Shown here: piece by piece, positions 16,259-25,128 of the stretch
Position numbering within the stretch: the first letter of the stretch is position 1
How the letters are laid out: every line of letters begins with the position of its first letter
Origin: Deltaproteobacteria bacterium
GTDB lineage: Bacteria > Myxococcota > SpSt-1050 > JACRCP01
Length of the DNA: 43,879 bases
Assembly: GCA_016218965.1 (NCBI GenBank)
Contig: JACRCP010000045.1
Span: 1 to 43,879 of the forward strand
Direction of reading: 5' to 3'
Notes under the pieces: generated by a model
What the model was told of the DNA's origin: nothing
Databases searched by the model: none
Seen by the model: only the letters and a program-made list of their open reading frames with translations
Position numbers and translations under genes: made by a program

Positions 16259-17612
16259 CATCCACGGGGACCTTCCGGTAGATGGTGCGCGCGGCGATGC
16301 CCAGGATTCTGGCGGCAAGCGTGCGGTCGCCCTTGGTCCGTTTGAGCGTCTCCCGGATCACCATCTTTTCCATGTCTTGAAGCGTAGTGCCGAGCGGAAC
16401 GGTGATGTTCCGATCGTCCGGCACGGCCCCTCCCTCAAAAAGCTCGGGCGGGAGGTCCTCGGGCGCGATCGTGCGGCCCCTGCACATCAACACCGCCCGC
16501 TCGACGGCGTTCTGGAGTTCGCGGACGTTGCCCGGCCACGGATACGACGTGACGACGTCCATCGCCTGCGGCGAGATACCGTCAATCGACTTCCCGTGCC
16601 GGGCCGAAAACGTCCCGGCGAAATGCGCGGCCATGAGCGGGATGTCTTCCGGGCGGTTCTTGAGCGGCGGGAGCCTGATGGTCACTACGTTGAGGCGGTA
16701 GTAGAGGTCCTCGCGAAACGCACCGGCCTTGACCTGCTTCTCGATGTCGCGGTTTGTGGCCGCGATTGTCCGGACATCGACCTTGACCGGCTGGCCGCCG
16801 CCCAGACGCTCGACGATGCCGTCCTCGATCACTCGCAGGAGCTTGGCCTGTACCTTGAGGTTCATCTCGGAGACTTCGTCAAGAAGGATGGTGCCGCCGT
16901 CGGCCCGTTCGAACCTCCCCTCCTGCCGCCGGTCGGCGCCCGTGAAAGCGCCCTTTTCGTAGCCGAAGAGCTCGGATTCGAGAATCGTTTCGGGGAGCGC
17001 GGCACAGTTGATGGGTATGAACGGCCCCTTGGCGCGCGGGCTCGATTCGTGCAGGAGCCGGGCCACGACCTCCTTGCCCGTCCCGGAGTCGCCGACCAGG
17101 AACACGGTGGCCGTGCTCGCGGCGACCTGCCGCACCGTCTCGATGACCGCCCGCATCGCGGGGGACTCGGCAATCAGCCGCTGTTCGCGCATGCCCGCCA
17201 GGGCCGCGCGGAGCGCGGCGTTTTCCCTGATGAGCGACTGCTTTTCGGCCGCCATGCGGACGGTCTTGACGATGTTCATCCGCTTGATGGGTTTGGTGAC
17301 GAAATCGTACGCACCCTCTTTCATCGACTCGACCGCCGTCTCGACCGTGCCGAAGGCGGTCATCATAACGAACTCCGTCTCAGGCGAAATGCTCTTGATG
17401 GTCCGCAAGAGGTCAATCCCGCCGACGCCCGGCATCATGAGGTCCGAAAGGACGATGTCGGTCCTGTTCCTGCGAAAGCGCTCAAGGGCTTCGTCACCGG
17501 AGGCCGCCGTCCGGACATCGTATCCCTCGCGCTCGAAAATGGTCTTGAGCGATTCGAGGTGCGAGGGCTCGTCGTCCACGACAAGCAGGCGGATGGGGGC
17601 TTCTTCGGGCAT
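16236..17612 (-). CDS. Sigma-54-dependent response regulator, NtrC family
   Basis: A 458-residue transcription activator. Receiver domain residues 7-120 with D57 (LSDLMMPG) as phospho-acceptor, conserved Thr (MMTA) and Lys (VTKPI). AAA+ domain about 145-375 with Walker A GDSGTGKE, the sigma-54-contacting GAFTGA loop, Walker B LLDEVS and the arginine-containing sensor region. C-terminal Fis-type helix-turn-helix (KGDRTLAARILGIAARTIYRK, about 430-450). All domains look intact, so it should activate sigma-54 promoters when phosphorylated. No histidine kinase is adjacent; its partner is elsewhere. The NHL and dacB genes lie directly downstream on the same strand, 25 bases away. No strong ribosome site precedes the ATG at 17612. 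Confidence 0.93.
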   Translation of the reverse strand: MPEEAPIRLLVVDDEPSHLESLKTIFEREGYDVRTAASGDEALERFRRNRTDIVLSDLMMPGVGGIDLLRTIKSISPETEFVMMTAFGTVETAVESMKEGAYDFVTKPIKRMNIVKTVRMAAEKQSLIRENAALRAALAGMREQRLIAESPAMRAVIETVRQVAASTATVFLVGDSGTGKEVVARLLHESSPRAKGPFIPINCAALPETILESELFGYEKGAFTGADRRQEGRFERADGGTILLDEVSEMNLKVQAKLLRVIEDGIVERLGGGQPVKVDVRTIAATNRDIEKQVKAGAFREDLYYRLNVVTIRLPPLKNRPEDIPLMAAHFAGTFSARHGKSIDGISPQAMDVVTSYPWPGNVRELQNAVERAVLMCRGRTIAPEDLPPELFEGGAVPDDRNITVPLGTTLQDMEKMVIRETLKRTKGDRTLAARILGIAARTIYRKVPVDGSEESEK

Positions 17613-17737
17613 CTTCGGCGGGGAATATAACGCACCCCCGCCCGACGGTCAAAAGTCCGGCCGCCGGGGGGGCCGGCCCCGCGCTGGACTGGGTCCGGTG
17701 TGCGTGATACAACGTGCCGGCGGATCCGGAGGTGCGC

Positions 17738-18535
17738 GTGCGGCGGGTGACGCTGGAGATCGGGGGGATGGCGGTTGGGATCGAGTACGACCTCGAGTCG
17801 TACGGGGCGGTGCTCCGCGACAAGTACGGCGGCTACTTCTCGGAGAACGCGCCCGGATTTTCGATCAAGGCGAGAGTGGTGCCGGGATTCAAGACCGGCT
17901 GTCCCAATCTTCCGGACCCGGCAGTCCGCAGGCCCGACGGCGCCTACGACCTCCTGTGGTACGATCTCAAAGGGGTTTTCGACCCCGCGGCGCGGACGGC
18001 CACGGTCACAGTCTCGGACTCCGAGCTGTCGGTCAACTCCGTGATGCGGATGCTGTACTCGTTCTACGTCAGGCCGATGCACGGACTGCTCCTTCACGCC
18101 GCGAGTTTCGTCCGGAACGGCGACGCGTACGTCTTCCCGGGCGTGTCCACCGCGGGAAAGACCACGCTCTCCGAGCTCACGCTTGCCTCGCGCCCCGAAT
18201 GCGAGCTATTGACCGACGAGATATCCATCGTCCGGCTGCTCGGTGGGCGCTGGACGGCCTTCGGGACGCCGTTTTGGGGCAATCTTCGGATTGGCGGACG
18301 CAACGTTTCGGCACCCGTGCACCGGATATGCTTCATCGAGAAGGCCGCCGGACACGAGGTGGCGACGATCGATCGCCGGGAGGCGTTCAGGCGGCTCATG
18401 CAGAACGCGCTCTTCCTGGTCAAGGACCGGGTGAGCGCGCAGGAAACCATGGACCTGGCGGTCGAGATCGCGGCGGCGGTCGACTCGTGCGTCTTGCAGT
18501 TCCGGAAGGACGCCGGGTTCTGGGAGATCATCTGA
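17738..18535 (+). CDS. HPr kinase-like P-loop protein
   Basis: A 265-residue protein. I take the GTG at 17738, since GGAGG lies 5 bases before it; a GTG eight codons earlier lacks a ribosome site. Residues 135-143 form the Walker A loop GVSTAGKTT, and LLTDEISIV (about 160-168) is the following acidic strand. MHGLLLHAASF before the P-loop is the strand typical of HPr kinase/phosphorylase C-terminal-like proteins. These occur in gene clusters for ribosomally made peptides, including lasso peptide tailoring kinases. Two bases separate its stop from the radical SAM gene, so the three genes form one operon. Substrate unknown; a true HPr is not seen. Confidence 0.75.
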   Translation: MRRVTLEIGGMAVGIEYDLESYGAVLRDKYGGYFSENAPGFSIKARVVPGFKTGCPNLPDPAVRRPDGAYDLLWYDLKGVFDPAARTATVTVSDSELSVNSVMRMLYSFYVRPMHGLLLHAASFVRNGDAYVFPGVSTAGKTTLSELTLASRPECELLTDEISIVRLLGGRWTAFGTPFWGNLRIGGRNVSAPVHRICFIEKAAGHEVATIDRREAFRRLMQNALFLVKDRVSAQETMDLAVEIAAAVDSCVLQFRKDAGFWEII

Positions 18536-18537
18536 CG

Positions 18538-19656
18538 ATGCAAAGGGCGAAGCGCACAGGGCGAAGGGTGAAAGGGAGTGATGCGTTCGATGTCCTGCGC
18601 GAGCGAGCGCGCAGGTCGCTCACGCCGCTTTCCGTCCACATCGATCTCACCCACCGCTGCAACCTCAACTGCGTGCACTGCTACATCGGGCCGCGCGACT
18701 TCGACGAAATCCGCCTTCCGCGGCTGCGCGAGATCCTTGACGAGCTGGCCCGGATGGGGACATTGTTTGTCACTTTCTCCGGCGGCGAGATATTCCTGCG
18801 AAGCGACCTCTTTGCCCTCCTCGACTACGCGCGCCTCAAACGCTTTTCGGTAAAACTCATCACGAACGCGACGCTCATCGACCGCACCGTGGTGGACCGC
18901 CTGCGCGACTACCCAATCTACCAGGCGGGCGTGAGTGTCTACTCGCTTGACCCGGTGATCCACGACGCAATGACCGCGGCCCCGGGTTCCCTGGCAAAGA
19001 CGAAGGCCGCCGTCGAGATGCTCGCCCACGCCGGGATGGCGGTCGCGCTAAAAACCCTCATCACCCGCCTCAACGCCCCCTCGTACCCGGCGCTTGCCGC
19101 GTGGGCCGATTCCATGGGACCTCGTGTAAACCGGCAGTACGATCTGCTCGTCACTCCCCGCAACGACGGGGTCTTCGGCCCGGCGGGGTTGAACCTCGAT
19201 GTCAAATCCAAGGTCGCGTTCCTCAAGGCCAACCGGAAAGAAGGGCAGGACCAGCGGAAGGTCGAGGAGCTCGAAACGAAGGCACCCAAACGCGATCGCG
19301 GCGCGACGCCGTGCTTTGCCGGCTGGACGGGGTCGTACATCGGACCTTCCGGGGTCGTATATCCGTGTGTCGACTGGCATGTGGCGTGCGGTGACGTCAG
19401 GACCCAGTCGTTTTCGGAGATCTGGCGTGACTCGCCGGGGCTTGCGTCCGCCCGCGGGCTCACGATCGCGAAGATGGCGGCATGCACAAAATGCGCGCTC
19501 GTCGATACGTGCGCCCTCTGTCCGGGCATCAACCGGCAGGAAACCGGAGATGCCGCAAAGCCTTCGAAACTGGTCTGCGGCCGGACCCGAGCGTTTGCGG
19601 AAGCCATGGGGCGCGCTCCCGGCGGCAAACCCAAAAGACGGAAGGCGGCGCGTTGA
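18538..19656 (+). CDS. Radical SAM/SPASM enzyme
   Basis: A 372-residue enzyme. The radical SAM motif CNLNCVHCY (C41, C45, C48) binds the 4Fe-4S cluster that cleaves S-adenosylmethionine; SGGE for SAM binding follows. The C-terminal part has SPASM-type Cys residues (CVDWHVACGD, CTKCALVDTCALCPG) that bind auxiliary clusters. This architecture is that of PqqE/AlbA-like peptide-modifying enzymes. The first 15 residues are encoded by 7-base repeats (18545-18572) and are probably not conserved. It sits between an HPrK-like protein and a signal peptidase, overlapping the latter by one base. A peptide or protein substrate is likely but none is identified. Confidence 0.9.
   Translation: MQRAKRTGRRVKGSDAFDVLRERARRSLTPLSVHIDLTHRCNLNCVHCYIGPRDFDEIRLPRLREILDELARMGTLFVTFSGGEIFLRSDLFALLDYARLKRFSVKLITNATLIDRTVVDRLRDYPIYQAGVSVYSLDPVIHDAMTAAPGSLAKTKAAVEMLAHAGMAVALKTLITRLNAPSYPALAAWADSMGPRVNRQYDLLVTPRNDGVFGPAGLNLDVKSKVAFLKANRKEGQDQRKVEELETKAPKRDRGATPCFAGWTGSYIGPSGVVYPCVDWHVACGDVRTQSFSEIWRDSPGLASARGLTIAKMAACTKCALVDTCALCPGINRQETGDAAKPSKLVCGRTRAFAEAMGRAPGGKPKRRKAAR
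18545..18572. repeat. Four 7-bp tandem units in the radical SAM gene 5' end
   Basis: GGGCGAA, GCGCACA, GGGCGAA, GGGTGAA head to tail, encoding part of the Lys/Arg-rich N-terminus. Belongs to the heptamer-array family of this window. Confidence 0.6.
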
Positions 19657-20123
19657 TGGACCTTGCGGGAGTCCAGCGGGAGCTCGCGAAAGAGGAGATC
19701 GAGAAGGGCCTCGCGATGCGGTTCCGCGCGCAGGGCGGTTCGATGAGCCCGTTCGTCAGGGCGGGCGATATCGTCACTGTCGAGGCGGCGGAGGCGCGCG
19801 CCCTCCGTGTTGGCGACGTCGTGCTCTTTCAGAGCGGCAATCTGGCGGTTGTGCACCGCATGCTCTACCAGTATGTCCGCGGCGGCGCCACCTACCTGCT
19901 CACCAAGGGCGACTCGGTGCCCGACCCCGATCGCCCCGTCCCCGCCACCCGGCTCATGGGTCGGGTGAAGGCCATCGAGCGGCACGGCCGCCGGATCGAC
20001 CTCGACAGCCGCCCCGCCCGCGCGCTGGCCGTGCTCGTCGCCCTCGCGTCTCCCCTCTCCGCCTACTGGCGCCCGTTCGCCCGCCGCGCGAGGGACGCGG
20101 CCAGGGGGCTGTTCGGCCGGTAG
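19656..20123 (+). CDS. S26 signal peptidase, ER/SipW-like type
   Basis: A 155-residue protein starting at the ATG that overlaps the radical SAM stop by one base (TGATG). It has GGSMSPFVRAGD with S29 as nucleophile, a VGDVVLF strand, then VVHRM with H67 and TKGDSVPDPD. The H-R pair is diagnostic of the ER/SipW type, in which His rather than Lys acts as base. No N-terminal membrane helix is visible; a hydrophobic segment near the C-terminus (LAVLVALASPLSAYW) may anchor it. In this operon it may cleave a leader from a peptide modified by the radical SAM protein; that is inference. A 7-bp inverted repeat (20104-20128) overlaps the stop codon. Confidence 0.82.
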   Translation: MDLAGVQRELAKEEIEKGLAMRFRAQGGSMSPFVRAGDIVTVEAAEARALRVGDVVLFQSGNLAVVHRMLYQYVRGGATYLLTKGDSVPDPDRPVPATRLMGRVKAIERHGRRIDLDSRPARALAVLVALASPLSAYWRPFARRARDAARGLFGR

Positions 20124-20152
20124 CCCCCCAACCCGGCGGCGCCATGTTTTTT

Positions 20153-20182
20153 TTGACTTTTTGAGCCGGGCTGGCGTATAGG
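20153..20182 (+). promoter_or_regulatory. Sigma-70-like promoter of the secreted protein gene
   Basis: -35 TTGACT (20153-20158), 18-base spacer, -10 TATAGG (20177-20182), preceded by eight T. It lies about 42 bases before the ATG at 20224, showing this gene is transcribed apart from the signal peptidase operon. Confidence 0.6.
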
Positions 20183-20223
20183 TTTGCGGCGTTGCATTGC
20201 CGGGCCAAACCAGGGGAGAGATC

Positions 20224-21114
20224 ATGACGCCACAGAAGAAACGGATATCAGTTGCGCTGGTTGCCATTGCGGCGATCTTTGTTCCGGGCGACGCCCTCGC
20301 AGACGGACATGGGGGCGCGCACGAGGGCGGGGGGTTCGGGTACTTCCTGACGGGGTGGCAGCGCGTGTTCATGGGCGAGCTCAAGACCGCCGTGAGCGAG
20401 GCCGGCTACCCCCCCATCTCGGACAATTTCGCGACGTTCGGCGGCGGCGGCCACGCGCTCATAAGGGACTTTTTCATAGTCGGCGGCGAGGGCGCCGGGC
20501 TGGTGTCCGGAGAGACGTCCCGGGGCAACTACCGCGTGAGCCTGGGCGGCGGCTACGGGTTCTTCAACATCGGCGCGGTGGTGCACCGGCGCGGCGAACT
20601 GCGAATCTACCCGCTGCTGGGGTTCGGCGGCGGCGGCCTGTCGCTTTCCATCACCGACACGCGCGGCGCGACATTTTCCGACGTGCTCCGCAACCCCGCG
20701 CGTTCGACGACCGTCTCGAACGGGTCGTTCCTCCTTCAGGGAGCGATGGGGATCGACTATCTGCTCAACTTCAGCCACGAGCCGAGTCACGCCGGCGGGA
20801 TCCTCGTGGGCCTTCGCGCCGGCTACGTCGTCAACCCGCTCGGGAGCTACATGGGTTGGGACTCCGACGGCGCGCCGCTCTCGGGCGCCCCGGCCGACGT
20901 CTTTCACGGCCCGTACGTGCGCCTGCTCATAGGCGGCGGCGGGCACGGCCCGGAAGACGAGCGCGCCTGCGGCCCGCACGACGAAGAAGCCTTTGAGCAT
21001 CACGTCGGCGAGGGACTCAAGACAAAAGGCGCCGAAAAGACCCCCGGCGACGAAAAAAAGGGCGACCAGGGCGATCCTGAAAAGAAGACGGAACCCAAGC
21101 CGGCTGACAAGTAG
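20224..21114 (+). CDS. Secreted Gly-rich beta protein of unknown function
   Basis: A 296-residue protein. ATG at 20224 follows GGGGAGAG. A signal peptide ends near GDALADG (residue 27). The mature part alternates Gly-rich strands: GGGYGFFNIGAVVHRRGELRIYPLLGFGGGGLSLSI, FLLQGAMGIDYLLNFSHEP, ILVGLRAGYVVNPLGSYMGW, PYVRLLIGGGGHG. This is the pattern of an outer membrane barrel, followed by a charged Lys/Glu/Asp tail (240-296). I do not recognise a named family. A decayed copy of the same gene lies at 25129-25661, downstream of the intervening two-component genes, so a duplication has occurred here. Confidence 0.72.
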   Translation: MTPQKKRISVALVAIAAIFVPGDALADGHGGAHEGGGFGYFLTGWQRVFMGELKTAVSEAGYPPISDNFATFGGGGHALIRDFFIVGGEGAGLVSGETSRGNYRVSLGGGYGFFNIGAVVHRRGELRIYPLLGFGGGGLSLSITDTRGATFSDVLRNPARSTTVSNGSFLLQGAMGIDYLLNFSHEPSHAGGILVGLRAGYVVNPLGSYMGWDSDGAPLSGAPADVFHGPYVRLLIGGGGHGPEDERACGPHDEEAFEHHVGEGLKTKGAEKTPGDEKKGDQGDPEKKTEPKPADK

Positions 21115-21222
21115 CGGCGGGGCTGGACGGTTTTCCCCGCTGCGCGCTTACGACACAGACCCAGCGCCGCCGCACCGGTGCAGTGGAATTGGGAGAACGT
21201 GCGCCCCACCCCGGCACCCGCG

Positions 21223-21251
21223 TTGACATCGCCGGTACGTTCCCCTACATA
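21223..21251 (+). promoter_or_regulatory. Sigma-70-like promoter of the histidine kinase operon
   Basis: Perfect -35 TTGACA (21223-21228), 17-base spacer, weak -10 TACATA (21246-21251). The kinase ATG is 47 bases downstream. Confidence 0.5.
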
Positions 21252-21298
21252 GTCCCCGTACTCGTCGCCCGCCGGCCCCAAACGCGAGGTCGAGCTTC

Positions 21299-23689
21299 AT
21301 GAAACGCCCGGTCAGGTGGAAACTCGTCTGGATGCCCGTCATTTCGTTTTGCGTCGCATCCGCGTTCTTCGTGGCATCGTGGCGGCTTGCCGGCTACCAC
21401 GAGGAGCGTTCGGACCGGACGCGGACGGCGCTCGTGGTCGAGCAGGCTGCCGTGCGCCTCGAAGAGTACATCAGGGTGCGGCTCGACATCGCCGCGCACA
21501 TGGCGCACCTCTGGGACCGTGGATTTCTGGAGACCCCGGAGCAGTTCCGCGCACACGCGCAGGACGTTCACGATCGATTCGGGGGCTTCATCGCCATCAA
21601 CCGGGTGGACGCCGAAGGGATCATCCGCCAGGTTGTCCCCGAGGAACGGAACCTGCCTGCGCTGGGGAAGGATCTGAAGCAACATCCTGAAGCGGCCGCC
21701 ACCTTTGTTGCCTCAATGAAGACCGGCACGCCGCACGTGACTCCGCCGCTAAACCTATTGCAGGGCGGGCGCGGGTTTGCGGCTTATTTTCCGGTGAAAA
21801 CAGGCGGAGAGGCCAGGGGATTCGTCAATGCGGTCTTTGCGGTGGCGCCGATTCTGGAACAGGCGGTCACGGCCGAGGTGATCGGAAAGTTCCACGTGAC
21901 CGTGAGCGATGGCGACACGGAGATTGTCGCGTCGGGCCGGCCTTCCACTGAACGCGATCGGAAAAAAGGCGCCGACACGCGACCGGTCAGGGTGGGCGGG
22001 CGCGTGTGGAATCTCACCATCACGCCCTCGCCAACTTTGGGTTTCCATCTCGCATCGCATCTGAGCGGCACGGTTCTTCTGGCGGGGATACTGCTTTCGG
22101 CGGGGCTCGCGTTGATCCTCCGGCGCGTCTATCTGCGAGAGGCGGCGCTCGCCGAGAGCGAGGAGCGCTACAGGACGATCTTCGAGAGCGCACAGGTGGG
22201 GCTCATAAGGATTCGTCTTGGGGACGGGAAGGTCCTCGAGGCCAACGAGGCCGCGGCGGCGATCTGCGGTTACGACACACGCGAGGAGTTTCTGCGCGAG
22301 TACTACACCGTTCCGAACTGGTTTGACCCCGCCGATCGCGACCGCATGTACGAGGAGTTCGCCGCCGGCGGGGGGGCGCTTCGAGGTTTCGAGACTCGGT
22401 TCAAAAGAAAGGACGGCTCGCCGGTCTGGGTTCGGGTCTCGGCCCGGATGTTCCCAGAAAAGGGCTACATCCAGGGCGTCCTTGTCGGGATCGACGACGA
22501 GAAGAACGCCACGCAGGCGCTTCAGGCGAGCGAGCGCAAGTTCCGCACGCTTGCCGACTCGACGAGCGCGGCGATCCTCATCATCCGTGGAGAGCGGATC
22601 ATTTATGCGAACCCCGCCGCCCTCCGGCAGCTCGGATATGACGCCGGGCGTATCCGGGAGATCCACCCCAACAGCCTTCTCACCCCCGAAAGCGCGGAGC
22701 GCCTCCAGAAATACGGGGCCGATTTCATGGAGGGAAAAGAGGTGCCGCCCGCGCTCGAGCTCGAGACGCTCACCGCGGGGGGACAGCGCCGCTGGATCGA
22801 GATGACCGTCGGTCCGCTCGAGATGGACGGCGATCTTGCGATCGTTTCGACGTCGTTTGACATCCACGACCGGAAAACGGCCGAAGAGGCGCGGCTTAGG
22901 GCCGAGCAGATGATGTTCCGGGCCGAAAAGATGGCCGCGCTCGGTCAGGTCATCGCGGGGGTCGCCCAGGAGATCAACAACCCAAACAACTTCATCTACT
23001 TCAACCTCCCGATCCTCAGGCGCTACATAGACGCCGTGAAACCGCGTCTCGACGAGTGCATGGCATCGCGCCCCGGCGAACCGATCCTCGGGATGAGCTA
23101 CGAGGCGTTCGTCGCCGACATGTACAAGCTCCTCGAGAACATGCAGCACGGTTCCACGCGGATCACCGAGATCGTCTCGGAGCTCAAAAACTACATCCGC
23201 AGCCACGAGACCGACGAGAAGAAACCCGAGAGCATCAGGACCGTCATCGACCGCGTCATGACGCTCGTCGGAAAACAGGTCCGCAAGACGGTCAAGACGT
23301 TCGAGGTGGACGTCCCGGACACCCTGCCGCCCGTTCTTGTCAACGCGGGGAAGGTCGAGCAGGTGCTCATCAACATCATAGTAAACGCCGGGCAGGCGGC
23401 GGACAAGGATGACTCGCGGGTGACCGTCACCGCGGCGAAAAGCAGGTTCCACCCCGCGCGCGTCGAGGTGGCCATCGGGGACAACGGCTGCGGAATCGCC
23501 ACGGAGCACATGGACCGGATTTTCGACCCGTTCTTCACGACCAAAGGGCGCGAGGCGGGGACCGGGCTCGGGCTTGCGATCTCGCACCGGATTGTCGAAG
23601 AGCACGGCGGGGCGATCCACGTCGAGAGCGAACCCGGCCGGGGAACCCGATTCATAGTGGAGCTGCCGATAGCTCCGGAGGCGGCGTGA
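21299..23689 (+). CDS. CHASE-like/PAS sensor kinase with Gln in place of the phospho-acceptor His
   Basis: A 796-residue membrane sensor. Transmembrane helix 1 at about 9-28, a periplasmic CHASE-like domain (35-250), helix 2 at about 255-278, two PAS domains (about 285-405 and 410-525), then the kinase core. The dimerisation helix reads AALGQVIAGVAQEINNPNNFI: where kinases have H-E, codon CAG at 22967-22969 gives Gln557. The ATPase domain looks complete: N box NIIVNAGQA, G1 GDNGCGI, FFTTK, G2 GTGLGLAIS. It may be a pseudokinase, a non-phosphorylating regulator or a recent single-base mutant (CAC or CAT to CAG). The sigma-54 regulator gene follows one base after the stop, so the two are coupled. 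Confidence 0.9.
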   Translation: MKRPVRWKLVWMPVISFCVASAFFVASWRLAGYHEERSDRTRTALVVEQAAVRLEEYIRVRLDIAAHMAHLWDRGFLETPEQFRAHAQDVHDRFGGFIAINRVDAEGIIRQVVPEERNLPALGKDLKQHPEAAATFVASMKTGTPHVTPPLNLLQGGRGFAAYFPVKTGGEARGFVNAVFAVAPILEQAVTAEVIGKFHVTVSDGDTEIVASGRPSTERDRKKGADTRPVRVGGRVWNLTITPSPTLGFHLASHLSGTVLLAGILLSAGLALILRRVYLREAALAESEERYRTIFESAQVGLIRIRLGDGKVLEANEAAAAICGYDTREEFLREYYTVPNWFDPADRDRMYEEFAAGGGALRGFETRFKRKDGSPVWVRVSARMFPEKGYIQGVLVGIDDEKNATQALQASERKFRTLADSTSAAILIIRGERIIYANPAALRQLGYDAGRIREIHPNSLLTPESAERLQKYGADFMEGKEVPPALELETLTAGGQRRWIEMTVGPLEMDGDLAIVSTSFDIHDRKTAEEARLRAEQMMFRAEKMAALGQVIAGVAQEINNPNNFIYFNLPILRRYIDAVKPRLDECMASRPGEPILGMSYEAFVADMYKLLENMQHGSTRITEIVSELKNYIRSHETDEKKPESIRTVIDRVMTLVGKQVRKTVKTFEVDVPDTLPPVLVNAGKVEQVLINIIVNAGQAADKDDSRVTVTAAKSRFHPARVEVAIGDNGCGIATEHMDRIFDPFFTTKGREAGTGLGLAISHRIVEEHGGAIHVESEPGRGTRFIVELPIAPEAA

Positions 23690-23690
23690 G

Positions 23691-25049
23691 ATGGAAGACG
23701 CATCGATATTGATCGTCGACGACGAGCAGGATTTCCTAGACTCGGCCTTGCGTATGCTGCGGATCTCCGGGTACCCCGACGTCACGGCGGTTTCCGACCC
23801 CGCCGCGGTCGCCGGCCTTCTTCCGGCACGTGCGTTCGACGTCGCGTTTCTGGACGTGACGATGCCGGGCCTCGACGGTGTCGAGGTCCTTTCGATCATC
23901 AAGGAAGGAAGCCCCGCGACCGAGTGCGTCATGGTGACCGCCAACGACAGCATCCCGACGGTTGTCCGAGCGATCCGCCGCGGCGCGGTCGACTACCTGC
24001 TCAAACCCATCACCCCCGATCAGCTCGTCCACGCGCTCGATCGCGCCCTCGAGCACAGGCACCTGGTCGAAACCCTGGCGCTCCGCTCGCGCGGGGCGGC
24101 CGGGAGGGCGCTCAAAGACCCGGCGGCCTTTTCCGCGTTCTGCACCGGCGAAAAGTGCATGCTCCGGGTCCTCCACGAGGCCGAGCTCCACGCGGCCTCC
24201 GGGATCCCCGTGCTCATCACCGGCGAGACCGGGACCGGGAAGGAACTCTTGGCCCGCGCCGTCCACGCGGCGAGCCGCCGCAGGGGCGGGCCTTTCGTCG
24301 CCGTGAACATGCTCTCGCTTTCCCCCACGCTCTTCGAGTCGGAGTTTTTCGGCCACGCAAAGGGCGCGTTCACCGGCGCCGATCACGACCGCGCGGGGTA
24401 TCTTGCGCAGGCGCGCGGCGGGACGCTGTTTCTTGACGAGATCGGCGACCTCTCGACGGAGATTCAAGGGAAGCTCCTTAGAATCCTTCAGGAGGGCGAA
24501 TTCGTCCCGGTCGGAAAGACAAAACCCGAACAGGCCGACGTCAGGTTCGTCGCGGCCACGAACTGCCAACTCGAAACCCTCGTCGCCGAAAAGCGGTTCC
24601 GCAAGGACTTGTACTACCGTCTGCTCTTCGCCCAGCTCCAGATCCCGCCGCTTCGGGAGCGCCGCGAGGACATCCCGCTTCTCTCGGCGACGTTCGTTGA
24701 AGGGGCGCACAAAGCGGGTGTGAAAATATCGGACGACGCCGAGGCGTCGCTTCTCGCGTACGACTGGCCGGGGAACGTGCGCGAGCTTAAAGGCGTCATC
24801 GAGTCCGCCGCCAACCTCGCCGAGGACGGGGTCATCCATCCGGGACATCTCCCGATCTCGGGAAGGCTCAAATCCGGCGCGCCGCAAAAGGCCGCCGCGG
24901 CCGGTCTCGAGCCGCTTGCCGAGGTCGAACGCAGACACATCCTTTCGGTCTATGAAGCCTCCGGCAAAAACAAGACGCGTGCCGCGCAGGTCCTCGGGAT
25001 AGGGCTTCAAACGATGCACCGGAAGCTCAAGGAATTCGGCATGGACTAG
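23691..25049 (+). CDS. Sigma-54-dependent response regulator, NtrC family
   Basis: A 452-residue activator encoded directly after the sensor kinase. Receiver domain with D55 (AFLDVTMPG), acidic pair VDDE, Thr in VMVTAN and Lys in LLKPI. AAA+ domain with Walker A GETGTGKE, sigma-54 loop GAFTGAD, Walker [10 protein letters not shown] and the RRED sensor segment. Fis-type helix-turn-helix at the C-terminus ([25 protein letters not shown]). All key residues are present, in contrast to its kinase partner. A sigma-54-like promoter sequence lies at 25781-25796 upstream of the next regulator and is a candidate target. Confidence 0.93.
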   Translation: MEDASILIVDDEQDFLDSALRMLRISGYPDVTAVSDPAAVAGLLPARAFDVAFLDVTMPGLDGVEVLSIIKEGSPATECVMVTANDSIPTVVRAIRRGAVDYLLKPITPDQLVHALDRALEHRHLVETLALRSRGAAGRALKDPAAFSAFCTGEKCMLRVLHEAELHAASGIPVLITGETGTGKELLARAVHAASRRRGGPFVAVNMLSLSPTLFESEFFGHAKGAFTGADHDRAGYLAQARGGTLFLDEIGDLSTEIQGKLLRILQEGEFVPVGKTKPEQADVRFVAATNCQLETLVAEKRFRKDLYYRLLFAQLQIPPLRERREDIPLLSATFVEGAHKAGVKISDDAEASLLAYDWPGNVRELKGVIESAANLAEDGVIHPGHLPISGRLKSGAPQKAAAAGLEPLAEVERRHILSVYEASGKNKTRAAQVLGIGLQTMHRKLKEFGMD

Positions 25050-25128
25050 AAAAATCTGAAGCCGGTGCGCGTTGCGTTCGGGCCTTGTTGCCGGCATAAG
25101 GTCGGCTGAAAGCATCGAAAGAGGGAAC

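Noticed and set aside
15591-17630. 679-codon plus-strand open frame opposite the NHL and NtrC-type genes
   Set aside because: Both minus-strand genes have complete domain signatures; this is their complement.
17008-18537. Upstream extension of the radical SAM frame
   Set aside because: Runs through the NtrC-type gene in antisense and the HPrK-like gene in another frame; the ATG at 18538 fits the operon spacing.
20104-20160. Hairpin plus T8 as a terminator of the signal peptidase operon
   Set aside because: The 7-bp stem (20104-20128) is about 20 bases from the T-run, and the T-run adjoins a -35 box; not a clean intrinsic terminator.
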